From an uncultured Clostridia bacterium (GTDB lineage Bacteria; Bacillota; Clostridia; Oscillospirales; Ruminococcaceae), in the NCBI GenBank assembly GCA_947631445.1, contig CANRLN010000004.1, positions 1 through 64,000 of the forward strand: 64,000 nucleotides of DNA, written 5' to 3'. The notes below the pieces were generated by a model. That model had not been told where the DNA came from. It saw only the letters and a program-made list of their open reading frames with translations, and did no database searches. Positions within the stretch are counted from its first letter, which is position 1. Every line of letters starts with the position of its first letter. Both the position numbers and the translations under genes were made by a program. Positions 1 through 8,440 of the stretch are shown one piece after another.

Positions 1-192
1 AGAGAAAATCCAGTCGGGCAGGAGCAGACACCAAGACAAAGAAAACCAAGAGAAAATCCAGTCGCACAGGAGCAGACACCAAGACAAAGAAAACCAAGAG
101 AAAATCCAGTCGGGCAGGAGCAGACACCAAGACAAAGAAAACCAAGAGAAAATCCAGTCGCACAGGAGCAGACGCCAAGACAAAGAAAACCA
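1..192 (+). repeat. Four 48-bp tandem repeats, coding
   Basis: The copies begin at 1, 49, 97 and 145 with period 48 and are almost identical. Copies 1 and 3 carry GTCGGGCAG where copies 2 and 4 carry GTCGCACAG, so the array has a higher-order 96-bp ABAB pattern. Copy 4 has one further change (gacgcc for gacacc). The unit is a multiple of three and keeps the frame of the enclosing gene. Confidence 0.95.
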
Positions 193-660
193 AGGCAGAA
201 AGCACCGCTTAAAAGACAGCGAGAACAAGAAGAAATTGTACAGGAACCCACTGAACAGAACACAGAACAACCTTTTATTGCACCGCTTCCGAAGCTTCCA
301 AAATTTATAAGGGTGCTTTTTAAGATTATGTTTGTGGTTGTTGCAGTTTGCGGACTACTTTTGGGCGGACTTAGTGCAATGCACGTTTATACGGCAAGGC
401 TTGCCACTCCAAAGCTGGAAGATGTTGAACAAACAAACTGTTATGCGGCAGGCTTTTCAGAATATTTTGAGGACGGCGAATGGGAATATTCGTTTATCAA
501 AAACAGGGTGGTATACAAGGCGGAAATTGACAACAAACATTATGAATTTGTGTTTAAGGTAAAAATATTCAGGTCGGCTAATGTCACACGTATAACCCAA
601 GACAAAAAACCGCTTGACCAGAACAAACAAAGTGTTCTGCTTTATGATATATTCACCTAA
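1..660 (+). CDS. Membrane protein with 16-residue tandem repeats, 5' end missing
   Basis: The frame is open from base 1 to the TAA at 658-660, so the true start lies outside the window. The first 64 visible residues are four copies of a basic, Gln/Pro-rich 16-residue unit (RENPV, then G or A, then QEQTPRQRKP). A short charged linker rich in Gln and Glu follows. One membrane segment starts near visible residue 105 (VLFKIMFVVVAVCGLLLG). A C-terminal domain of about 90 residues, presumably extracytoplasmic, completes the protein. The positively charged repeats before the membrane segment suggest an N-in topology. I do not recognise the family. A start at the GTG at 313 would cut off the repeats and is less likely, because the upstream frame is uninterrupted. 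Confidence 0.75.
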   Translation, partial: RENPVGQEQTPRQRKPRENPVAQEQTPRQRKPRENPVGQEQTPRQRKPRENPVAQEQTPRQRKPRQKAPLKRQREQEEIVQEPTEQNTEQPFIAPLPKLPKFIRVLFKIMFVVVAVCGLLLGGLSAMHVYTARLATPKLEDVEQTNCYAAGFSEYFEDGEWEYSFIKNRVVYKAEIDNKHYEFVFKVKIFRSANVTRITQDKKPLDQNKQSVLLYDIFT

Positions 661-672
661 ATTCCCGATTTT

Positions 673-972
673 TTAAATCCCTGATTTTTCGGATTTAAGG
701 CTTGCGTTTTCCGTTTCAAGGCAGGCACGTTTGTAAGCCATAATAATTTTATCCTCAAGCTCTTTTCTTAGCTCGCTGTTGATTGGGTGGACTATGTTGT
801 GAAAAACTCCGTTTGAGTCGGTTCGACTGGGCATTGCGGCAAAAAGACGGGTTTTACCTTCCACAATTTTTATATCATGTATGGCAAAACAATCGTCAAT
901 TGTTATTGAAACAACCGCTTTCAGCTTGCCACTGCTGAACATTTTTCTTATTTTTATTTGTGTGATATTCAT
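673..972 (-). CDS. spoVG: SpoVG family RNA/DNA-binding regulator
   Basis: This is a 99-residue protein matching SpoVG through most of its length. It begins MNITQIKIRKM and contains the family block IHDIKIVEG...LFAAMPSR...FHNIVHPINSELR. SpoVG proteins are small nucleic-acid-binding regulators that affect septation, capsule and sporulation genes in Firmicutes. I chose the ATG at 972 because a GGAGG (982-986) lies nine bases upstream; an earlier in-frame start at 996 has no such site. It faces away from rsmG and stands alone. The usual purR/glmU neighbourhood is not seen here. Confidence 0.93.
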   Translation of the reverse strand: MNITQIKIRKMFSSGKLKAVVSITIDDCFAIHDIKIVEGKTRLFAAMPSRTDSNGVFHNIVHPINSELRKELEDKIIMAYKRACLETENASLKSEKSGI

Positions 973-1069
973 AATTTTAAACCTCCGGAAAAACAATATT
1001 ATCTGTAATTATTTTATCCTTGTTTTTTCGGTATATTCATATTTTTTCTAAAACGAAAGGAAATTAAAT

Positions 1070-1810
1070 ATGCAAAGAAACATTGAACCCACGGCGGACT
1101 TTAAAACCGCCATCAGCTTTGAAGCTTTAAGCGAACTTTTTTCAAAGGCAGATATTAATTTAAGCCAGTTTGAATATAATAAATTTTGCGACTATGCAAA
1201 CTATCTTGTTGAATACAACCAAGTTGTAAATCTGACCGCTATAACCCAACCGTTGGAAATTGCACAAAAACATTTTTTGGATTCGGTTTTGCCATTTTAC
1301 CTAAAGCCTATTGATAAAAATGCAAAGGTAGCGGATATAGGCACAGGAGCAGGATTTCCTTCCTGCCCTCTTAAAATTATGCGGGAAGATATACAAATTA
1401 CCCTTGTGGACAGTCTTAACAAGCGAATTAAATTTTTGCAAAATTTATCCGACAAATTAGGGCTTAATGCAGAGTGTATTCATGCAAGAGGGGAAGTATT
1501 GGGACTGGATAAAAACTTTTGTGGAAAATATGATGTTGTTTGTGCAAGGGCGGTTAAAAACTTAACCGAACTGGTTACATATTGTCTGCCGTTTTTAAAG
1601 GTTGGGGGATATTTCTATTCGCTTAAAGGCAAAATTGAACAGCAGGAAATTGAAGATGCCCAAGAGAATATTAAAAATTTTGGCGGAGTGATTGAACAAA
1701 CTATTGAATATTCCCTTCCTGACGGTGATGGACGAACCCTTATTATAATAAAAAAAATAAGTGATAAAATTATCAAACCAAAAAAATCCAAAAAGAAAAA
1801 TAAGGTATAA
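1070..1810 (+). CDS. rsmG: 16S rRNA (guanine527-N7)-methyltransferase RsmG
   Basis: RsmG methylates N7 of G527 in 16S rRNA with S-adenosylmethionine. The 246-residue protein has the SAM-binding loop ADIGTGAGFPSCPL at about residues 89-102 and the upstream RsmG block YNQVVNLTAIT...KHFLDSV. The C-terminus runs into a Lys-rich tail (PKKSKKKNK). It is followed after 17 bases by mnmG, the classic gidB/gidA pairing, although in many genomes the order is reversed. An AAAGG lies just upstream of the ATG. Length is close to the family norm of about 210-240, with a slightly long N-terminus. Confidence 0.95.
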   Translation: MQRNIEPTADFKTAISFEALSELFSKADINLSQFEYNKFCDYANYLVEYNQVVNLTAITQPLEIAQKHFLDSVLPFYLKPIDKNAKVADIGTGAGFPSCPLKIMREDIQITLVDSLNKRIKFLQNLSDKLGLNAECIHARGEVLGLDKNFCGKYDVVCARAVKNLTELVTYCLPFLKVGGYFYSLKGKIEQQEIEDAQENIKNFGGVIEQTIEYSLPDGDGRTLIIIKKISDKIIKPKKSKKKNKV

Positions 1811-1827
1811 GATAAAGGTGAAATATA

Positions 1828-3753
1828 ATGGAAAATGAAAACTATTTTGATGTGGTTGTTGTTGGGGCAGGTCATGCAGGTTGTGAGGCGGCTCTTGCAG
1901 CGGCAAGGCTTGGAATGAAAACCGCACTTTTTACAATAACCCTTGACGGAGTGGCAAATATGCCTTGTAATCCCTCTATTGGCGGAACGGCAAAGGGTCA
2001 TCTTGTTAGAGAACTGGACGCACTCGGCGGTCAAATGGGAAAGTCTGCCGACAAAACCTTTTTGCAAAGTAGAATGTTGAATCGTGGAAAAGGCCCTGCG
2101 GTGCATAGCCTTAGAGCCCAAATTGATAGGGTGGCTTATCATAACTATATGAAAAAGGTCATTGAAGATACCGAAAATCTTGAGCTTAAGCAGGCGGAAA
2201 TAACTCAAATTATTTTTGACGATAAAAATCATTGTGTTACTGGTGCTGTTACAAAACTTGGTACAAAATACACGGCAAAAGCCGTTATTATCTGTACGGG
2301 AACTTATCTTAAAGGCACTATTCATGTTGGCGATATTTCCTATTCAAGCGGTCCGGATGCAACCCTTGCCGCAAATGAACTTTCAAAATCGCTTGAACAA
2401 GCAGGGGTGGAACTTAGAAGATTTAAAACAGGGACTCCCGCAAGAGTACATAAAAGAAGTATTGATTTTGAAAAGCTTGAAAGACAGGACGGCGATGAAA
2501 ATATAACCCCCTTTTCTTTTGATAATGTTGATAGCAAGCTTGAAAACACAGTAAGCTGTTATGTAAGCTATACTAATTCAGACACTCACAAACTTATTTT
2601 GGATAATATTCATCGCTCGGCAATGTACAGTGGAAAGATTGAGGGGGTAGGCCCTCGCTATTGTCCCTCTATTGAGGATAAAATTAAAAGATTTTCCGAC
2701 AAGCCACGTCATCAGCTTTTTATTGAACCAATGGGGGTGGATACAAACGAATATTATTTGCAGGGAATGTCAACCTCTTTGCCCGAAGATGTTCAGCTTG
2801 CCTTTTTGCGTACTATAAAAGGACTTGAAAATGTTGAGATAATGCGTAATGCCTATGCGATAGAATACGACTGTTGCGACCCCACACAGCTCAATGCCTC
2901 ACTTGAATTTAAAAATATAAGCGGTCTTTTTGGGGCAGGGCAGTTTAACGGCACATCTGGCTATGAAGAAGCGGCGGCACAGGGACTTGTGGCAGGAATT
3001 AATGCTGCAAGAAAAATTGTGGGCAAACCGCCTATGATTTTGGAGCGTTCTAATTCTTATATTGGCACGCTTATTGATGACCTGGTTACAAAGGGTTGCA
3101 ACGACCCATATAGAATGCTTACCTCAAGAAGCGAATACAGATTGCTTTTAAGGCAGGATAATGCGGATATAAGGCTTATGAAAATCGGCTATGAAGCAGG
3201 GCTTGTTTCGCAGGAACGATATAATAAATTGCTTGTGAAAATTGACCAGATAGAAAAAGAAAAAAAGCGTGTGGAACATACTAATATTGCCCCGTCTGAG
3301 CAGTTAAACAAGCGTCTTGAGGAAATTGGTGAACAGCCTCTTTCTACCGGCACAAAGCTTGCAAATCTTATCCGCCGTCCTGCGGTCAGCTATGAGTTTA
3401 TGAAAGATTTTGATAAAGAAAGACCGGAACTTCCCAAAGATGTCCAAGAGCAGGTTGAACTTACAATCAAATATGAGGGATATATTAAAATTCAGATGGA
3501 TAGGGTAAAGGCGGTTGAAAAGCTTGAGAAAAAACTATTGCCCCCCGACGTTGATTATAGCACAATAAGAGGCTTAAGACTGGAGGCGGCGGAAAAGCTA
3601 AATAAAATTCACCCTGTCAATGTTGGTCAGGCGGGCAGAATTTCGGGTGTCAATCCTGCCGATGTTAATATACTGCTTATCTGGCTGGAGCAGAACAAAA
3701 GCAATTTCTTTTTTAAGGACGGCAGAATATATCTTGTCAATCCCGAAAAATAG
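1828..3753 (+). CDS. mnmG: tRNA uridine-5-carboxymethylaminomethyl modification protein MnmG
   Basis: MnmG (GidA) is the FAD-dependent partner of MnmE and modifies U34 in the wobble position of certain tRNAs. The protein has 641 residues, a normal length. The dinucleotide-binding loop VVVGAGHAGCEAALAA sits near residues 9-24, followed by the signature CNPSIGGTAKGHLVRE and a second family block GVGPRYCPSIEDK. It sits 17 bases after rsmG on the same strand and is probably co-transcribed. An AAAGGTGA motif precedes the ATG. mnmE is not in the window. Confidence 0.97.
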   Translation: MENENYFDVVVVGAGHAGCEAALAAARLGMKTALFTITLDGVANMPCNPSIGGTAKGHLVRELDALGGQMGKSADKTFLQSRMLNRGKGPAVHSLRAQIDRVAYHNYMKKVIEDTENLELKQAEITQIIFDDKNHCVTGAVTKLGTKYTAKAVIICTGTYLKGTIHVGDISYSSGPDATLAANELSKSLEQAGVELRRFKTGTPARVHKRSIDFEKLERQDGDENITPFSFDNVDSKLENTVSCYVSYTNSDTHKLILDNIHRSAMYSGKIEGVGPRYCPSIEDKIKRFSDKPRHQLFIEPMGVDTNEYYLQGMSTSLPEDVQLAFLRTIKGLENVEIMRNAYAIEYDCCDPTQLNASLEFKNISGLFGAGQFNGTSGYEEAAAQGLVAGINAARKIVGKPPMILERSNSYIGTLIDDLVTKGCNDPYRMLTSRSEYRLLLRQDNADIRLMKIGYEAGLVSQERYNKLLVKIDQIEKEKKRVEHTNIAPSEQLNKRLEEIGEQPLSTGTKLANLIRRPAVSYEFMKDFDKERPELPKDVQEQVELTIKYEGYIKIQMDRVKAVEKLEKKLLPPDVDYSTIRGLRLEAAEKLNKIHPVNVGQAGRISGVNPADVNILLIWLEQNKSNFFFKDGRIYLVNPEK

Positions 3754-3806
3754 TTGGATTTTTTGGTTTAAACTGAAAAAAATATATGTAAGAATTAATT
3801 TTTATT

Positions 3807-3841
3807 CTTTGTTTTCCCCGTCTTTGGCGGAGAAAACAAAG
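3807..3841. repeat. Dispersed palindrome after mnmG
   Basis: Ten-base perfect outer arms CTTTGTTTTC and GAAAACAAAG enclose CCCG and GCGG arms around a short loop. It lies 54 bases past the mnmG stop. It has no T-run immediately after it, so it is not a textbook terminator. It is one of at least eleven similar intergenic palindromes in this window. Confidence 0.8.
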
Positions 3842-3993
3842 ATATTTTTAATGTGCTTAAAAACCTTTTTTACACTCCCAATTTTTTTGTGTTTTTGTGA
3901 TAAAAGAATAATAATATTATTCATAACAATACACTAAAAAAATACTTATGTTTCTTTAAAAATTAAGTTATATGTAGAAAAATCTATATCTGG

Positions 3994-4022
3994 TTGACAA
4001 ATTACTATTAAAGTGATATAAT
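3994..4022 (+). promoter_or_regulatory. Upstream consensus sigma-A promoter of the dockerin gene
   Basis: TTGACA at 3994-3999 and TATAAT at 4017-4022 are separated by exactly 17 bp, with TGA just before the -10 hexamer (extended -10). It lies about 240 bases upstream of the dockerin start and is the first of two tandem promoters in the 510-bp AT-rich gap after mnmG. Confidence 0.85.
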
Positions 4023-4144
4023 ATACTTATACGATATAATTATAGTTGCTTTAATTAGGTATGGTAATTTTATAATCTGTTTTGTAGTGTTAAATTACAT
4101 AAATTTTGTTATTTTTTAATTGTTAAGGAAATATTTAATTTCTA

Positions 4145-4173
4145 TTGACAAATCGTTAAAAGTATGTTATAAT
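4145..4173 (+). promoter_or_regulatory. Downstream consensus sigma-A promoter of the dockerin gene
   Basis: TTGACA at 4145-4150 and TATAAT at 4168-4173 with a 17-bp spacer. This is the second perfect promoter in tandem and leaves a leader of about 85 bases before the ATG at 4264. Confidence 0.88.
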
Positions 4174-4263
4174 GTATTTAGACAATTAGGATACAGCGTA
4201 TCAAGTAAAGTAGCATATCAAATATTTTATTGATATAAATTTTTTAAAAGGAGTAGATTAAAT

Positions 4264-4725
4264 ATGAAAACAAGCAAAAAGTTTTTTGCAACCCTTTGGG
4301 CAGCATTAATTGCTGTTTCCGGCGTAGGAGTAGCAGCACTCGCCACCAATACAAACGATGATGCAGATGGAGTTAAGGCAGCAACCGTTGACGCAACTGT
4401 AACTGATTCTGAAACAACAGGTGACCAGAACACAACCGACGAACAGACAACCGGTGACCAGACTACAACCGAAGAACAAGACCACATTGCTGGTGACGTT
4501 GACGGAAACAAGGTTATTGATACAGCGGACGCACTTCTTTGCCTTAAGAGCAAGGTTGGACTTGTAAAGCTTACCGACAAGCAGTTTAAGGCAGCAGACG
4601 TTATTGTTGACGGCGAAGTTGATACAAACGATGCACTTGCAATTCTTAAGTACGTTGTTAAAATTATTGATAATTTTGATAATTTAACTACCGATGTTGA
4701 AACAACAGCAGTTCAGACCAAGTAA
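4264..4725 (+). CDS. Secreted small dockerin-domain protein
   Basis: The protein has 153 residues: an N-terminal signal peptide (MKTSKKFFATLWAALIAVSG, cleavage probably near ALA-TN), a Thr/Asp/Gln-rich linker with repeats of TTGDQ type, and a C-terminal type I-like dockerin. The dockerin shows two calcium-loop repeats, GDVDGNKVIDTADALLCLK and ADVIVDGEVDTNDALAILK. Dockerins bind cohesins and attach proteins to cellulosome-like assemblies outside the cell. There is no catalytic domain, so the protein is a dockerin with a linker only. Expression is probably strong, given two perfect promoters and a strong terminator. No cohesin or glycosidase gene lies nearby. The calcium ligands look mostly intact in both repeats. 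Confidence 0.85.
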   Translation: MKTSKKFFATLWAALIAVSGVGVAALATNTNDDADGVKAATVDATVTDSETTGDQNTTDEQTTGDQTTTEEQDHIAGDVDGNKVIDTADALLCLKSKVGLVKLTDKQFKAADVIVDGEVDTNDALAILKYVVKIIDNFDNLTTDVETTAVQTK

Positions 4726-4756
4726 TTATAAAGTTTACTTAAATAATATCTAACAA

Positions 4757-4797
4757 AGAGCGACCGAAAAGCATTTCTGCCTTTCGGTCGCTTTATT
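4757..4797 (+). terminator. Terminator of the dockerin gene
   Basis: AGCGACCGAAA (4759-4769) pairs with TTTCGGTCGCT (4782-4792), followed by a T-rich stretch. It separates the dockerin gene from the convergent toxin gene. Confidence 0.88.
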
Positions 4798-4818
4798 ATT
4801 TATTGCTTTTACATTCTG

Positions 4819-5079
4819 TTACTTGTCGCAATAATGACCTAAGCAAGATGAAATTATAATATCACCATTTTTAACAATATAAACTAAACGATTTTTATCA
4901 TCTATTCTTCTACTCCAATATCCAGCAAGATTTCCTTTAAGTGGTTCAGGCTTGCCAATGCCAGTAAAGTGATTACGTTGAATATCTTTAATAATTAAAT
5001 TTATACGTTTTAAGGTTTTTTTGTCTTGAGTTTGCCAATAAAGATAATCTTCCCATGCCTCTTCGTCCCACAATAACAT
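4819..5079 (-). CDS. yoeB: YoeB family ribosome-dependent mRNA interferase toxin
   Basis: An 86-residue toxin strongly resembling YoeB/Txe: WDEEAWEDYLYWQ, GKPEPLKGNLAGYWSRRI, NRLVYIV and a C-terminal HYCDK in place of the usual RYHY. These toxins cleave mRNA in the ribosomal A site and are neutralised by a cognate antitoxin. Its ATG overlaps the antitoxin stop by one base (TAATG), so the two are translationally coupled. The final His-Tyr pair is present. Length is normal for the family (84-88). Confidence 0.95.
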   Translation of the reverse strand: MLLWDEEAWEDYLYWQTQDKKTLKRINLIIKDIQRNHFTGIGKPEPLKGNLAGYWSRRIDDKNRLVYIVKNGDIIISSCLGHYCDK

Positions 5080-5348
5080 TATTCATCTACCTCAATTAAT
5101 TCATGTTCTGAGAGGTTTGCCGTTCCATCTGCAATACGTTTTGCTATTTTCTCAAGATGTTTTATATTGCTTGAAGAATAAAAAGGGTCATTGGCGGTGA
5201 CCTCAAAGGGTATTTTTTGTTCTGCTATTGCTTTTTTAGCGAAAATACATATTGCTGTTGTCATGCTCATTCCAATGTTTTCACATAAATCATTAAATTG
5301 ATTTTTCAAATCCTCGTCCATACGGATATTTAAATTAGTTTGTGCCAT
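5079..5348 (-). CDS. RelB/DinJ-family antitoxin of the YoeB pair
   Basis: An 89-residue protein starting MAQTNLNIRMDEDLKNQF, a ribbon-helix-helix start typical of RelB/DinJ antitoxins. An acidic C-terminal half would wrap the toxin. The ATG at 5348 is chosen because AAGGAA lies nine bases upstream; the in-frame GTG at 5357 overlaps that site. The antitoxin comes first and overlaps the toxin start by one base. A YoeB toxin with a RelB/DinJ-type rather than a YefM-type antitoxin is a known but less common pairing. The pair probably represses its own promoter, as such antitoxins do. Confidence 0.88.
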   Translation of the reverse strand: MAQTNLNIRMDEDLKNQFNDLCENIGMSMTTAICIFAKKAIAEQKIPFEVTANDPFYSSSNIKHLEKIAKRIADGTANLSEHELIEVDE

Positions 5349-5373
5349 AAAATACACTTCCTTTCTTATATAT

Positions 5374-5402
5374 ATTATATCATATTTTTATTGCATTGTC
5401 AA
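5374..5402 (-). promoter_or_regulatory. Consensus promoter of the toxin-antitoxin operon
   Basis: On the minus strand TTGACA is at 5402-5397 and TATAAT at 5379-5374, with a 17-bp spacer and a TGA extended -10. It lies 26 bases from the antitoxin ATG, so autorepression by the antitoxin could act directly here. TATATA repeats overlap the start site. Confidence 0.85.
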
Positions 5403-5447
5403 TACATTATCGTGAAATTTCTTGGGATTTTAAATATTTTTATTGCT

Positions 5448-5480
5448 AATAAAAACTCCTGCTAATCAAAAAGCAGGAGC
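5448..5480 (-). terminator. Terminator of ilvA
   Basis: On the minus strand CTCCTGCT and AGCAGGAG arms (5479-5472 and 5464-5457) are followed by GTTTTTATT. It lies just past the ilvA stop codon. Confidence 0.87.
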
Positions 5481-5486
5481 AAATTA

Positions 5487-6686
5487 TTATTTATTAATTA
5501 TATTAAAGCCTGCCTCGGCAAGACCTTTTCTTATCTGCCTTATATGTTCATAGTTTCTTGTTTCAAGCACTATTCTTAAAACGCAATCGGTAATGTCGCT
5601 GTCCTCGCTGGCTCTTTCGTGGTGGATTGAAACAACATTTCCGCCAAGGCTTGCAAGAATATCCGCAACCCCTTTAAGCTGTCCGGGCTTGTCCTCCAGC
5701 TGAATTGTAAGTGTATCGCTTCTGCCCGATTTTAAAAGACCACGCTTTATAACCCTCGAAAGTATGGTAACATCAATATTTCCGCCCGAAACAAGGCAAA
5801 CAACCTTTTTGCCCTTTACTGGGATTTTGTTAAACATAACCGCAGCGGCAGGAACAGCTCCCGCACCCTCCGAAATAAGTTTGCTTTGTTCAATCATTGC
5901 AAGGATTGCCGAAGAAATTTCATCATCGGTTACCGTTACAATCTCATCAACATATTTTTGTACATATTCAAAAGTATGCTCACCGGGTTCTTTTACTTTT
6001 ATTCCGTCTGCAATGGTTGAAACGCTATCCAAACATTCAATTTTGCCGTCATGTATTGAATTTAGCATACTTGGAGCTCCAGCAGCCTGAACACCATATA
6101 CTTTAACATTTGGGTTAAGCGACTTGATAGCAAATGCAACCCCCGAAATAAGTCCGCCACCGCCGATTGGAACAACAACAGCATCTAAATCTGGAACCTG
6201 TTCTAAAAGCTCAAGACCAATTGTGCCTTGACCTGCAATAACATTTTCATCATCAAACGGGTGAATAAAAGTATATCCCTTTTCGTCACGGAGTTGTAAA
6301 GCCTTTTGGTAAGCATCATCATAAACGCCCTTTACAAGACAGATTTCAGCACCATAACTTTTGGTTGCCTCAACCTTTGAAATTGGAGCTCCGTCCGGAA
6401 GGCAGATAAGCGATTTAATATTGTTTTTTGCAGCGGCAAGGGCAACACCTTGGGCGTGGTTGCCAGCGGAGCAGGCTATAACCCCTCTTTGTTTTTCCTC
6501 ATCGGAAAGTTGAGAGATTTTGTAGTATGCACCTCTTACCTTAAAAGAACCTGTAACCTGAAGATTTTCGGTTTTTAAAAAAACGTCAGCCTCCGGATTA
6601 ATGTAGGGGGCGGCGATAACGTTTGTGGGTCGCAGAACCTCTTTTAAAACGAATGATGCGTGATAGACCTTGTCAAGAGTTAGCAT
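5487..6686 (-). CDS. ilvA: Threonine ammonia-lyase with C-terminal ACT domain
   Basis: This PLP enzyme converts threonine to 2-oxobutanoate and ammonia, the first step towards isoleucine. The protein has 399 residues. The PLP lysine lies in TGSFKVRGAYY (Lys49), followed by SAGNHAQG and the glycine-rich phosphate-binding loop GGGGLISG. An ACT domain starts near residue 325 (LTIQLEDKPGQLKGVADIL), which fits the roughly 400-residue single-ACT class rather than the 500-residue form. It is divergent from the ilvE gene, which also serves branched-chain amino acid metabolism. A catabolic role cannot be excluded from sequence. Confidence 0.93.
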   Translation of the reverse strand: MLTLDKVYHASFVLKEVLRPTNVIAAPYINPEADVFLKTENLQVTGSFKVRGAYYKISQLSDEEKQRGVIACSAGNHAQGVALAAAKNNIKSLICLPDGAPISKVEATKSYGAEICLVKGVYDDAYQKALQLRDEKGYTFIHPFDDENVIAGQGTIGLELLEQVPDLDAVVVPIGGGGLISGVAFAIKSLNPNVKVYGVQAAGAPSMLNSIHDGKIECLDSVSTIADGIKVKEPGEHTFEYVQKYVDEIVTVTDDEISSAILAMIEQSKLISEGAGAVPAAAVMFNKIPVKGKKVVCLVSGGNIDVTILSRVIKRGLLKSGRSDTLTIQLEDKPGQLKGVADILASLGGNVVSIHHERASEDSDITDCVLRIVLETRNYEHIRQIRKGLAEAGFNIINK

Positions 6687-6765
6687 TAAAATTCACCTCA
6701 TAATTATATATTCTTTGCCTTATAGCGATAATAAACTAATTGCCAAAGGCAAATTTACTATACTA

Positions 6766-6794
6766 ATTATAACACAACCTAAAAATCTTGTCAA
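6766..6794 (-). promoter_or_regulatory. Consensus promoter of ilvA
   Basis: On the minus strand TTGACA is at 6794-6789 and TATAAT at 6771-6766, spacer 17 bp, TGT before the -10. The leader of about 75 bases to the ATG holds a small TTGCC-TTT-GGCAA hairpin. No T-box or leader peptide was recognised. Confidence 0.83.
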
Positions 6795-7002
6795 GTGAAA
6801 AATACACAAATTTTTATTATATTTATATTATTTATAGTATTTCTCCGCCCATGGTGAGAAAAATAATATGGTTTGCCACAATTGACCTATTCTAAATTTT
6901 TGAGTTCTAAATTTTTAAGATTTTTTAAGAATTTTTATTGTTTCGTTGCAAAATCACTAAAAAATTTGTTGATATTTTGGTATATTTATTTTAAAATTAT
7001 AC

Positions 7003-7031
7003 TTGAAAAAATCCAAAAAAAGTATTATAAT
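7003..7031 (+). promoter_or_regulatory. Promoter of ilvE
   Basis: TTGAAA at 7003-7008 and TATAAT at 7026-7031 with a 17-bp spacer, one base off consensus in the -35. It leaves a leader of about 50 bases before the ATG at 7089. The rest of the 400-bp gap between ilvA and ilvE is AT-rich, with a weak palindrome near 6840-6865. Confidence 0.75.
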
Positions 7032-7088
7032 ATAAGTATGTACAAAAGACGGCAATTTTATTGCTGTCGGAAAGAAGGAAAAAATTTT

Positions 7089-8156
7089 ATGAACATCAAA
7101 ATTGAACTGGCAAAAGAACTAAAACAAAAGCCGACCGACGAAACCAACCTTGGATTTGGTCATGTTTTTACCGACCATATGTTTGTTATGAACTATGACA
7201 CCGGCGAGGGCTGGCATGACGCAAGAATTGTTCCTTATTCTGAAATTTCTCTTTCCCCTGCTGCAATGTGTCTGCACTATGGACAGGAAATTTTTGAGGG
7301 GCTTAAGGCTTATCGTATTGCTGACGGCTCTGTTCAGCTTTTCCGCCCTGATGAAAACTTCAAGAGAATGAATGTTTCTGCAAAGAGAATGGTTATTCCG
7401 GAACTTAACGAGCAGGATTGCCTTGAAGCACTTATGAAACTTCTTGAAATTGAAAAGGATTGGGTTCCTCACACCGAGGGTACTTCTCTTTATATTCGAC
7501 CATTTATTTTTGCTACCGACCCTTATGTTGGCGTTCGTCCTGCCGACCACTATATGTTTATGATTATTCTTTCGCCGTCTGGTGCTTACTATTCAACCGG
7601 TCTTAACCCTGTTAAGATTTATGTTGAAAAGAACTATGTAAGAGCCGTAAGAGGCGGTACAGGCTTTGCAAAGACTGCCGCTAACTATGCTATTTCTCTT
7701 GCAGGGCAAGACGAAGCACACAAGCAGGACTATGAGCAGGTTCTTTGGCTTGATGGCGTTGAAAGAAAGTATGTTGAAGAAGTTGGTTCAATGAACATCT
7801 TCTTTGTTATTGATGGCGAGGTTATCACTCCCGAACTCACCGGTTCGGTTCTCCCCGGAATTACAAGAAAGTCTGCTATTGAAATTTGTAAGAAAAAAGG
7901 CTATAAGGTTTCCGAACGTCGTATTACAATTCAGGAAATTGCTGATGCTTATGACAACGGCAAGCTTGACGAAGTTTTTGGAACAGGTACAGCCGCTGTT
8001 ATTTCTCCTGTTGGTCACCTTAAATGGGGCGACAAGATTATGACAATCAACAACAACCAAATTGGTGAAATTTCTCAGATGCTTTATGATACCCTTACAG
8101 GTATTCAGTGGGGCAAGATTGATGATGAATTTGGTTGGATTTTCCCAGTAAAATAA
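7089..8156 (+). CDS. ilvE: Branched-chain amino acid aminotransferase
   Basis: IlvE is a PLP fold-type IV transaminase that moves amino groups between leucine, isoleucine or valine and 2-oxoglutarate. From the ATG at 7089 the protein has 355 residues, the length of the longer bacterial and eukaryotic-like BCAT class. Hallmarks are [15 protein letters not shown], the PLP-lysine block [13 protein letters not shown], and [11 protein letters not shown] longer reading from 6873 adds 72 residues of low-complexity sequence that overlap the promoter, so I reject it. AAGAAGGAA lies eight bases upstream of 7089. It is single-gene, with its own promoter and terminator. Confidence 0.96.
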   Translation: MNIKIELAKELKQKPTDETNLGFGHVFTDHMFVMNYDTGEGWHDARIVPYSEISLSPAAMCLHYGQEIFEGLKAYRIADGSVQLFRPDENFKRMNVSAKRMVIPELNEQDCLEALMKLLEIEKDWVPHTEGTSLYIRPFIFATDPYVGVRPADHYMFMIILSPSGAYYSTGLNPVKIYVEKNYVRAVRGGTGFAKTAANYAISLAGQDEAHKQDYEQVLWLDGVERKYVEEVGSMNIFFVIDGEVITPELTGSVLPGITRKSAIEICKKKGYKVSERRITIQEIADAYDNGKLDEVFGTGTAAVISPVGHLKWGDKIMTINNNQIGEISQMLYDTLTGIQWGKIDDEFGWIFPVK

Positions 8157-8176
8157 TAATAATTATTATTACATAA

Positions 8177-8224
8177 CAAAAACTGCCGTATTTCTAATTT
8201 TGAAGATACGGCAGTTTTATTATT
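8177..8224 (+). terminator. Terminator of ilvE
   Basis: AAAACTGCCGTAT (8179-8191) pairs with ATACGGCAGTTTT (8206-8218), followed by ATTATTTT. Strong intrinsic terminator. Confidence 0.9.
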
Positions 8225-8404
8225 TTGTGGCAATGAAAAACAATCTTTAATCTGTTGATTGTATCATTATTTTATTGAAAAATTTGAGTTTTCAACATTT
8301 TTTCGTTTGAAATTGTTGAAAGAACTGTTGAAACGGTTGAAAACTATTAAAAAATTAAACTCTTTAGAAAGATTTTGCACACAAAAACAAAATGACTATA
8401 ATAT

Positions 8405-8435
8405 AAAAAGGACTGCCTTGTGCAAAAGGCAGTCC
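8405..8435 (-). terminator. Terminator of the HD-domain gene
   Basis: GGACTGCCTT and AAGGCAGTCC arms (8410-8419, 8426-8435) are followed on the minus strand by a TTTTTAT run. It ends the convergent minus-strand gene. The 180 bases between it and the ilvE terminator hold nothing I can assign. Confidence 0.85.
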
Positions 8436-8440
8436 GAATT

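Noticed and set aside
1..192. CRISPR-like array of direct repeats
   Set aside because: The repeats are contiguous with no spacers, have a 48-base period and keep an open reading frame.
6873..7088. 72-residue N-terminal extension of IlvE
   Set aside because: It crosses the promoter, has no ribosome-binding site and is low-complexity sequence; the family starts at 7089.
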